IMG/VR virus record: IMGVR_UViG_3300030101_002520
Coordinates: 1-64,000 of that record
Length of the DNA: 64,000 nt
DNA from: a virus
Reading direction: 5' to 3' (one strand)
Shown here: piece by piece, positions 57,083 through 64,000 of the stretch
Layout of the letters: each line of letters begins with the position of its first letter
Numbering within the stretch: the first letter of the stretch is position 1
Translations under genes and position numbers: made by a program
Notes under the pieces: model-generated
Seen by the model: only the letters and a program-made list of their open reading frames with translations
Told to the model about the DNA's origin: nothing
Databases searched by the model: none

Positions 57083-60000
57083 TGGCAACTTGTTTTAATA
57101 GAAATTTACCTGCATATCAAACACTTTTAGAGAAGTATGATTCTCCTATGTTTGTAGATGGAGTTATTAATGGATGGCAAAAAGTAAATAGATCTGAACT
57201 TATGCCTACTGTACTTGAAGCAGAAGATTTTTTAAAAGATCAAAAAGAAGTTGGTGTTTTAGATAAACAAAATTTAAAACAATCTATTCTTACAAACTTG
57301 GGTGTAAAAGGTAAAGGGTTAATTAGCAGATTTGGTGAATCATATTATATAAATAATACTAATAAAGAAGTAAGAGCAATTAAAGGTGATGTACAAACAT
57401 TAGAAAGAAATAAGAATAGTGTAGAAAGATTATTAGATTGGTGGCAAGTAACACCAGAGGCTGTAACAATAACAAAGACAGACAATTCTTATAGGTTAGA
57501 TATAAATGCTAATCTACTAAATATGCAAGATGTTATAACAGAAACGTCAGATGTAACACATTTGCAAGATATACTTCAACATCTAACAAGATTATTTCCT
57601 GATGTACAAATTCAAGTGATGAGTGAAACTGATGCAAAAAGAATGTATAATTCATTACCTCAATTTACATCAGAGTTTCAAAAGCCCATAGATTTTAAAG
57701 ATATAAAAAGTTTTTATGTAGATGGTCAAGCCATATTAGTTGAAGGTAGAGTAACATCAGAAACAGCAATAGAAGAAGTATTACATCCATTTGTTAATGC
57801 TTTATATGCAGATAAATCAGAGTTGTTTAGAAGATTAAAAACAGAATCAGAACGTTCTTTTCCTAAACTAGCTCAAGAGATAGCTGGTGCATATACAAAG
57901 ACTAAAGGTTTTGATAATATAGATAGAGATAAAGAGTTGGTTACACAAGCAATGGCTAGACACTTTAAGAGAGAGTATGAGCAAAATCCTACAGAAAGTT
58001 TTAGATCTAAGATTAGAGAGTTTATGAGATGGCTGATGGATGTATTTAGAGATCTTAGTAAGTGGGTTGTAGGTAAAGATTTAGTATTAGCACCGGGTAT
58101 GATAGACAATGCTAATAACTTAACAAGTCTTTCTAAAATTTTGAATACAGGTGATTTAAAATTTGGTCTTGATAGAGCTATAAGACAAGATAGGAAAGTT
58201 AGATTTAGTTTAACACCTAAATTTCAAAAGATATACAATAAAGTAAAAGGTAAAGCCACTTCACAAAAACAAATTACTAGGCTTGATGATCTTTATAATG
58301 TAAGCATTAATAGTCAAAAGCCTATAGATGACTTTACTGTTTCTATGTCAAAAAAGAAAAATCATCCTCTAGTAATATTAAATAAAAAAACACACAAATA
58401 CATTAGTGTAGAAAACATTAATGACCCCTTTACAAGTGTAACTACAAAGATAGGAGGTTTTAGTTCTAAAAGCTATTCTATTAAAAAGGGTGATACTATA
58501 GCAAGCATTGCTAAAAGTTTAGGAACAACTATAAAAAAGATTAAAGAGTTAAATCCAATAGGTGATAATTTAAATACGCTTACTAAAGCAAATGGTCAAC
58601 CTATAAAACAATTATATGTGCCACAAGAAGATTTTCAAATCAATATGGATATTGGTAATGATTTTGATTCTATAGTAAGTGCTATTGTATTAGATGAAGG
58701 TATAGACAGTGTAGACTTAAAAGTTGTTAGTAAAGAAGTTGCAGAAGATTTTTATAAAAAGATGAAGAAAGATCTTGCAGTATTAACAAGAAATGGTGGA
58801 ATACTAATACCACAAGTTGTAGTATCAGATAAGCTTAATCAAATAGCTGGTACTATAGATCTTTTATTTATGGATGAGAATGGAGCTTTAGAGATTATAG
58901 ATATTAAAACAAGCAAGGATAGTTTAAATGCTCTTGTCAATGGTAAATTAAAATATGAAGAAACTTATTTTCCTGTTACCTATGGTAGTATTTTTTATGA
59001 TCCTGCTAAGTCTCATGCAGATCAGCAAAAGTTTACTAAAGAGCAAATGCAAGCATTGCAGGTAAATTCTTATGCTCAGATATTAAGAAATCAAGACTAT
59101 GATATTGATTCTACTTTTACCTATCATGTGCATACACCCACAACAGGGAAAGGTATTAATCAAAAATATACACAGAAATTTGTTATTGAGGGTATTAGAA
59201 CACAATCAGAGACTGCTGATGTGCTTATTGGTGATCCAGGTAATAATAACTTTGCTTCTGAAATGATGGTAAAAGATTTTTCAGATCCTACAGCAAATGA
59301 TAAATTATTTACTTTAGATAAAAAAACAGGAGAGAATGAGATAGAGGTAGATGAGTCTGAGATAGATGCAATAGCAGAGAATGTAACTTCTAAGATGATG
59401 TCAACAGAATCTGTACTTGAACAAATAACAGATTTTAGAGTTGCAATGAGTACAAGAAAAGAAAACTATCAAAGAGTAAAAAATCAAATTGCTTTTTTTA
59501 AAGATGGTAAAGATGTTGTTCAAGAGATTGATAGAACGTTAGCAATTATAGATGCTGGTGTTGAAGATGGCAATGTAATTCCATTATTTGAAGAGATTGT
59601 AAAACAATCAATAAAAGAATTAGATGACTTTATTGAATATGTTAACAACCCAGATAGCTATTTACTGGATGATAAATATATATCTAAAGTGTTAAACTAT
59701 TCAAAAATGGTGAGCACATATGAAAGTTTATCAGAAGTAGAAAAAGCAAAAGGTTTAACAAAGGCACAACTACAATTACTAGAAGAGTTAAGGGGAAAAA
59801 TATATACAATTAACGGTAAAAGAGATGGTTTAGGAAATATAATAGAGGGTAAAGAAGGTTTGATTAATACTGCTATAGATAATTTTGCTAAACAATTTAT
59901 AAAAGATAATTCTAAAAGAGATTTTACACAAGAAGATTTAGAGGACATATTAAGGTGGGGTTCAGATATGGGTATGATAGAGTATCAAACAGGCACACTT

Positions 60001-62898
60001 GCCACATCAAGTGATACTATTCTAGCTTTAATGGATAAAATATTTAAAAGAAAAAGACAAGAAATATTAGATAGAGTAGAAGAAAGAAATTCAGAAGTAA
60101 GAAAGCTAGCTTCTAAAATAGAAAAACTATCTCCGGGTAGAAAAGCTAATTTTGATTTTATGATTGTGCTTGGTGATGATGGTCAACCAACTGGAACTTA
60201 TGTTAGAAAAATAGGTGACCAGTATTATAAAATGAAAAGACAAAGAACTGACAAACTTAAAAATGCTGATGGTGATCCTTTAGAATATGTAATTAAAGAT
60301 AAACTTACACCTGAAGAAATTGCTTATAATAAAAAGTTATATAAAGATAGACAGGAGTATAGAGATTTTATGAAAGCAGAAAGAGTTATAGATAATAAAT
60401 TAGAGGAAGGGAAGTATCATAAGTATAGTGATGTGTTTAAAAAAGAAAGATTGAAGTTTATGTTTTTTGATGGTCAACAATGGCAAAAAAGAGACAGAGT
60501 ACCATTAAATGAATATCTAGAGTTTAGAACTAAGTATTATAATCCATCTAGTTTTTTTAGACCAGAGTTTGATAAAGATGGATTTTCAGGTTATTTAAAA
60601 GAAAAGAAACAGGGATGGTTTGTTAAGTCTGAATATGTTGAAATTAAAGATGAGAGTTCAGAAGATTCAGGATCAGTAAATCTTTTAGACTCAAAGTATC
60701 AAAAGATTATGAATCCTACAGATGCATTGGGTAGAGCACAAAAAGAGTTCTATGAAATGTATGTTAAGTATTTTGAAGAAGATCTTCTTACAAAACTTCC
60801 TATGCGTGTTGTGCAACAAATGCACGGTAGATTACCATTAATTAAAGATACACAATATCAACAACTTAAAAATGCTCCTAATATGATGTCTGAGTTATGG
60901 GCTAAAGTTAAAGGTGTTCCGCGTGGTATATATGATTTCTTTGCAACTAAAACTCAAAAGTCAAGAGTAGTTTTAACTGATGAGTATGGTAATTTTACAA
61001 GCACACTTCCAATATTCTATACAGGTAGTATTCAAACTCAGCAAGATCTTCAAGAAATATCTGATAAGATAAGAGCTAAAGAGGATGAAATAATTAGAGC
61101 TAATGGTGATACAAGAACAACACAAACTAAAATTGATAAATTAAAACAGCAGCTTGAAGACCTAAAGGGTAAAAAAAGAAGAATGCAAAATAGACCTGAA
61201 GCAAGAGAATTAAGTAGAGATCTTGCTGATAGTTTGATAAGATTTAGTGCAATGGCTGAAAACTATGAGATTATGTCAGGTGTAGAAGATACTCTTAGTT
61301 CATTAATAAAAGTATTGGAAAGAAGAACCTATGATCCAGCAACTGGTGATGATCTTAAAACTTTTAAAGATGGTGTAATGCAAAAGGCTGGTTTGAAAGG
61401 AAACTCAGGTTTAGAAACACCGTTAATTGTTAGGAGAGCAAAGAAGTGGATGAAGATGGTTTTTTATGATGATGATCAGAAAACAGAGAATGTATTTGAA
61501 AAAATATCTAGAGGTTTAATTAGTTATACATCCTTAACATATGTTGGTCTTAACCCTTGGGGTAATTTGAATAACTATGCTATAGGTAGATTAAATAATT
61601 TAGTAGAGACAGCTGGTGGTAGATGGTTTGATAGAAAAGCTGCTGTAAGAGCAACAAAAGAATTTAATCAAAGAATGATACCAGACTTTATGAAAAGAAT
61701 GGGTGGTAGAACTTTTCTTAATGATGCTATAGGTGTAAGTCCAAGTCAATATGAAAAGTATAAACCAGGTAGTAAGTATGAGGCTCTTGTAGAATTATTT
61801 AGAATGATGGATGATAAAGCAGATATACGAGAGCAAAATAAAACTGCTGGTAAAGAAAGTCCATTAAGAAAAGCTATGAGTTGGGGTTATATGTTGCAAG
61901 ATGCTGCTGAGTATAATGTACAAACCAAGCTAGGTATGGCAATACTAATGTCTACTAAAATATTTAAGAGTGCTGACCCAGATGGAAGTAAAAGTGCTAT
62001 ATCTTTATTTGATGCTTATGAGTACAACCAAGAAACAGGCAAACTATCTCTACAAGAAGGGTATGATACAGTTATAGATTTTCAAACAGGCAAGCAACAA
62101 AAGATGTCTGATAAAGCAAGATATGATATTAGACAATACATACGTGAGGTTAACATACATGTACATGGTAACTATGCCTATGAGGATAGAATGGTATTAC
62201 AGTCTAGCGCATTAGGACAACTAGCTGCACAGTTTCATAAATGGATTGCGCCAGCTGTTAAGGCAAGATATAGATCAGAATATTTTGATGAAAATCTAGG
62301 TTGGATAGAAGGTAGGTATAGAACCTTTTGGAATTTTATGTCTTATACGGCTAAGAATATGACAGATATTAGAACAGCAGCTAAAGACTGGAAAGAGTTG
62401 CAGGGAGAGAAAGCAGAAATGAAAGTTAAAAATCTTCATAGAGTTGCAGGTGAGTTAATGTTATTTATGATGACAGTAATGTTAAGACAGATGTTTGCTG
62501 CAATGTGGGATGATACAGATGAAGATAAAAAAGGAACAATGAAAAGATTTCAAAATGCTTTTATGTATCAAATGGATAGACAAAGAAGAGAACTTATTCA
62601 GTTTGTAAATCCTGTAGATGCATTTATGTTAATGAAGTCTCCAATTAGTTCTGTAAGAATGATGAAAGAGATGTCTGAAGCATTAATGACTGGTGTACAA
62701 ACACCTTTTGTTATTGGATCATATAAACTACGTGGTGAAGGAGATGTAGAATTAGATAAAAGAATATATTATCAAAGAGGTGCTAAGAAAGGAGATCTTA
62801 AACTTTACAAAGAATTTTATGACGCATTCCCAGGTCTCTACGCATTAAACAGATGGATGTCATATGACAATGTAAAAAACTTCTGGGTAGGAGAATAA
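57082..62898 (+). CDS. Giant virion-associated protein with LysM and PD-(D/E)XK nuclease domains
   Basis: The 1938-aa product is translationally coupled to the polymerase gene. Near residues 231-235, E-E-V-L-H-P resembles a zincin HEXXH motif with the first histidine lost. Residues about 464-520 are a LysM-like peptidoglycan-binding unit (Y-S-I-K-K-G-D-T-I-A-S-I-A-K). Residues about 585-700 fit a PD-(D/E)XK nuclease: G-T-I-D593-L-L-F, then E604-I-I-D607-I-K609, then Q-A-L-Q-V-N-S-Y-A-Q. Long coiled coils follow (near 770-960 and 1330-1380). The last 400 residues are helical with a hydrophobic segment (L-M-L-F-M-M-T-V-M-L-R) and Q-F-H-K-W-I-A-P-A. A role in crossing the cell wall and processing DNA at entry is inferred. 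It ends the rightward late block. Confidence 0.65.
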   Translation: MATCFNRNLPAYQTLLEKYDSPMFVDGVINGWQKVNRSELMPTVLEAEDFLKDQKEVGVLDKQNLKQSILTNLGVKGKGLISRFGESYYINNTNKEVRAIKGDVQTLERNKNSVERLLDWWQVTPEAVTITKTDNSYRLDINANLLNMQDVITETSDVTHLQDILQHLTRLFPDVQIQVMSETDAKRMYNSLPQFTSEFQKPIDFKDIKSFYVDGQAILVEGRVTSETAIEEVLHPFVNALYADKSELFRRLKTESERSFPKLAQEIAGAYTKTKGFDNIDRDKELVTQAMARHFKREYEQNPTESFRSKIREFMRWLMDVFRDLSKWVVGKDLVLAPGMIDNANNLTSLSKILNTGDLKFGLDRAIRQDRKVRFSLTPKFQKIYNKVKGKATSQKQITRLDDLYNVSINSQKPIDDFTVSMSKKKNHPLVILNKKTHKYISVENINDPFTSVTTKIGGFSSKSYSIKKGDTIASIAKSLGTTIKKIKELNPIGDNLNTLTKANGQPIKQLYVPQEDFQINMDIGNDFDSIVSAIVLDEGIDSVDLKVVSKEVAEDFYKKMKKDLAVLTRNGGILIPQVVVSDKLNQIAGTIDLLFMDENGALEIIDIKTSKDSLNALVNGKLKYEETYFPVTYGSIFYDPAKSHADQQKFTKEQMQALQVNSYAQILRNQDYDIDSTFTYHVHTPTTGKGINQKYTQKFVIEGIRTQSETADVLIGDPGNNNFASEMMVKDFSDPTANDKLFTLDKKTGENEIEVDESEIDAIAENVTSKMMSTESVLEQITDFRVAMSTRKENYQRVKNQIAFFKDGKDVVQEIDRTLAIIDAGVEDGNVIPLFEEIVKQSIKELDDFIEYVNNPDSYLLDDKYISKVLNYSKMVSTYESLSEVEKAKGLTKAQLQLLEELRGKIYTINGKRDGLGNIIEGKEGLINTAIDNFAKQFIKDNSKRDFTQEDLEDILRWGSDMGMIEYQTGTLATSSDTILALMDKIFKRKRQEILDRVEERNSEVRKLASKIEKLSPGRKANFDFMIVLGDDGQPTGTYVRKIGDQYYKMKRQRTDKLKNADGDPLEYVIKDKLTPEEIAYNKKLYKDRQEYRDFMKAERVIDNKLEEGKYHKYSDVFKKERLKFMFFDGQQWQKRDRVPLNEYLEFRTKYYNPSSFFRPEFDKDGFSGYLKEKKQGWFVKSEYVEIKDESSEDSGSVNLLDSKYQKIMNPTDALGRAQKEFYEMYVKYFEEDLLTKLPMRVVQQMHGRLPLIKDTQYQQLKNAPNMMSELWAKVKGVPRGIYDFFATKTQKSRVVLTDEYGNFTSTLPIFYTGSIQTQQDLQEISDKIRAKEDEIIRANGDTRTTQTKIDKLKQQLEDLKGKKRRMQNRPEARELSRDLADSLIRFSAMAENYEIMSGVEDTLSSLIKVLERRTYDPATGDDLKTFKDGVMQKAGLKGNSGLETPLIVRRAKKWMKMVFYDDDQKTENVFEKISRGLISYTSLTYVGLNPWGNLNNYAIGRLNNLVETAGGRWFDRKAAVRATKEFNQRMIPDFMKRMGGRTFLNDAIGVSPSQYEKYKPGSKYEALVELFRMMDDKADIREQNKTAGKESPLRKAMSWGYMLQDAAEYNVQTKLGMAILMSTKIFKSADPDGSKSAISLFDAYEYNQETGKLSLQEGYDTVIDFQTGKQQKMSDKARYDIRQYIREVNIHVHGNYAYEDRMVLQSSALGQLAAQFHKWIAPAVKARYRSEYFDENLGWIEGRYRTFWNFMSYTAKNMTDIRTAAKDWKELQGEKAEMKVKNLHRVAGELMLFMMTVMLRQMFAAMWDDTDEDKKGTMKRFQNAFMYQMDRQRRELIQFVNPVDAFMLMKSPISSVRMMKEMSEALMTGVQTPFVIGSYKLRGEGDVELDKRIYYQRGAKKGDLKLYKEFYDAFPGLYALNRWMSYDNVKNFWVGE

Positions 62899-62918
62899 TT
62901 AATATTTCCTTAACAGTT

Positions 62919-62939
62919 ACTTAATATTTACTTAATATT
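62919..62939 (+). repeat. Tandem 11-bp direct repeat in the convergent gap
   Basis: ACTTAATATT occurs twice with an 11-base period, about one helical turn, just before a copy of the promoter-like motif. That spacing would place two protein contacts on the same DNA face. It could be an operator or just AT-rich chance. Confidence 0.45.
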
Positions 62940-62942
62940 AGA

Positions 62943-62960
62943 GTTGTATATTATTAGTAT
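62943..62960 (+). promoter_or_regulatory. Phage promoter-like motif at the end of the late block, reading rightward
   Basis: GTTGTATATTATTAGTAT matches the core of the recurring element. No convincing rightward gene follows: a 24-codon ORF from 62959 overlaps the DUF5522-like gene on the other strand. Transcription from here would be antisense to the leftward genes. No hairpin terminator was seen in 62899-63001. Confidence 0.4.
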
Positions 62961-63001
62961 GAGAATAAACGTTACTAATTATATATATATAGCAATAATG
63001 A

Positions 63002-63154
63002 TCACTGCTTTTGCTTTTGGTCTTTTGTTTTAAAAGGACAATGCTTACAACCACTGTTACAACAGTATCCTCTTTCTAAATGGTATGCTGCAGTCATGAC
63101 TGTATTACCATCTTTATCTTTGTAAAAGTATGGACTAAACTCAGTTGACTTCAC
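63002..63154 (-). CDS. DUF5522-like mini-protein
   Basis: A 50-aa reading frame on the minus strand starts at a GTG inside the end of the reductase gene (14-base overlap) and stops at TGA. It contains Y-K-D-K-D-G-N-T-V-M-T-A-A-Y-H-L then E-R-G-Y-C-C-N-S-G-C-K-H-C-P-F, matching the compact cysteine motif (R-G-Y-C-C-x-x-x-C-x-H-C-P) of the DUF5522 family, which is common in Bacteroidota. The four cysteines and two histidines suggest metal binding; function is unknown. The only internal ATG would remove the N-terminal third, so the GTG start is preferred. Its position directly behind the reductase suggests co-transcription and perhaps a helper role. Confidence 0.75.
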   Translation of the reverse strand: MKSTEFSPYFYKDKDGNTVMTAAYHLERGYCCNSGCKHCPFKTKDQKQKQ

Positions 63155-64000
63155 AAGCACCACCAGCACACGCCAGCTCTCCCATTAAATTAGTTTCATC
63201 ATCATCTTCTATAACCTTAGAAAGATCTATATCCATTATTGATGTAACCATTGTATTAAACTTATGCTCATCTATATCTTCAAATGGAGCTTGAGTATAA
63301 GTACCACCATCATAAGGTAGTACAGCTAGTCCATTGTAGTGATCTCTATTATTCCACATCCATTCACCTGCATCATTCCAGTCTTCATCCTTTAAACTAA
63401 TAGTAGCAGAAACATTATGACTGTTAGATCCTGTTCTATGTCCAGGTTTTACCCATTCAGTTGCAACTTTTTTTACTCTTTCTAATAATTGAAAAGCAGA
63501 TTCAGTTCTTAATATAGATCCTCCTGGTGCTTTTTGTGGTATACTTATTACAGCAGTATCATGACCACGGAACACACAGTCTTCTACAAGATCAGGGTGG
63601 TTCTTAGCAAGATATCCATATATAGATTCATTTTTACCAACACGTATTCTTCTTACATAATAATCATTATGCCATGCATGAATCCCGGAACTAGTTCCTA
63701 ATGTTAATGATGTTGTACCAGCAGGTTTTACTGTTGTTGTTCTAGCAGCCTTTCTGATACCAATTAAGTTAGCAACACGTGCATTTTCTTTATTTACAAT
63801 TTTTGCTGCAGCTGTCATGTCTATATAGTCAGCAAGAACTTTTTTAGATCCTATACCTGTCATAGATACACCAATTAGTGCATCTTTTTCTGTAGTCTCT
63901 TGCCATACTGGTCTGAGATAGTGGAAGTTAGTATATCCTGCTTGAAGTGTTCCTATAAATGCAGCAGCTTTAACTCTTGCTTCTAAATCTTCTTGAGCTT
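63141..64000 (-). CDS. nrdJ: Adenosylcobalamin-dependent ribonucleotide reductase (class II), C-terminal part
   Basis: The frame is open to the window edge: upstream of the ATG at 63863 it continues with F-I-G-T-L-Q-A-G-Y-T-N-F-H-Y-L-R-P, so the 5' part lies outside. Visible class II features are the V-K-P-A-G-T-T-S-L-T-L-G-T-S-S-G-I-H segment lining the active site, Y-Y-V-R-R-I-R-V, N-S-H-N-V-S-A-T, and a C-terminal C-A-G-G-A-C pair used to re-reduce the active site. The enzyme converts ribonucleotides to deoxyribonucleotides without oxygen, using vitamin B12 coenzyme, and supports phage DNA synthesis. It lies on the opposite strand to the late genes, in what is probably the early/replication arm. 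Monomeric triphosphate type is likely from the C-terminus. Confidence 0.9.
   Translation of the reverse strand, partial: AQEDLEARVKAAAFIGTLQAGYTNFHYLRPVWQETTEKDALIGVSMTGIGSKKVLADYIDMTAAAKIVNKENARVANLIGIRKAARTTTVKPAGTTSLTLGTSSGIHAWHNDYYVRRIRVGKNESIYGYLAKNHPDLVEDCVFRGHDTAVISIPQKAPGGSILRTESAFQLLERVKKVATEWVKPGHRTGSNSHNVSATISLKDEDWNDAGEWMWNNRDHYNGLAVLPYDGGTYTQAPFEDIDEHKFNTMVTSIMDIDLSKVIEDDDETNLMGELACAGGACEVN

Noticed and set aside
62959-63033. 24-codon rightward ORF with a hydrophobic stretch after the last promoter-like motif
   Set aside because: It overlaps the C-terminal codons of the better supported DUF5522-like gene on the other strand, and hydrophobic codons are expected from an AT-rich antisense sequence. 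Kept only as part of a finding.

Overview
The window is a contiguous piece of an AT-rich tailed-phage genome, most likely a crAss-like phage (order Crassvirales) or a close relative infecting a Bacteroidota host, probably a marine or aquatic flavobacterium. The grounds are: the gene order (large terminase, portal, scaffold-like protein, major capsid protein, ring-like connector proteins, a very large muzzle-like tail protein, cargo-like proteins, a giant protein with a DFDID RNA-polymerase-type motif); near-absence of Shine-Dalgarno sequences with AT-rich contexts such as TAATTATG at starts; GCTD-type repeats and an M12-like metalloprotease of the sort seen in secreted proteins of marine Bacteroidota; and a tiny DUF5522-like gene. 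Family and host assignments rest on remembered family features, not on a search.

Layout. 1-6752: DNA packaging and head (terminase C-terminus, a 33-aa ORF, portal, scaffold-like protein, major capsid protein, terminator). 6788-9559: a conserved structural protein and a first ring-like protein, separated only by an in-frame TAG. 9582-18069: virion surface or fibre proteins rich in cysteine pairs, collagen-like repeats and beta-sandwich domains, split into short transcription units by promoter-like motifs and strong terminators. 18120-21498: a metallophosphoesterase, a small conserved protein and two connector proteins. 21498-30437: the muzzle-like tail protein, which appears to carry two large inserted cassettes, one with a metzincin protease and GCTD repeats. 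30437-42132: four large proteins that look like internal (ejected) cargo; one has an ADP-ribosyltransferase-like domain, and two share a linker. 42143-62898: two giant proteins, 4979 aa (virion RNA polymerase motif plus HEXXH) and 1938 aa (LysM plus PD-(D/E)XK nuclease). All of these read rightward.

62899-63001 is a short convergent intergenic region. The last kilobase reads leftward and holds a DUF5522-like mini-protein and the C-terminal part of an adenosylcobalamin-dependent (class II) ribonucleotide reductase, which would belong to the nucleotide metabolism/replication arm.

How the genes would work together: terminase and portal package DNA into a capsid built on the scaffold; ring proteins and the muzzle close the short tail; collagen/FnIII-like fibres and the protease-bearing muzzle contact the host; cargo proteins and the giant polymerase would be packaged and ejected with the DNA to start early transcription. 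No tRNA, CRISPR array, integrase or insertion sequence was seen, and no gene-free stretch exceeds 300 bases.
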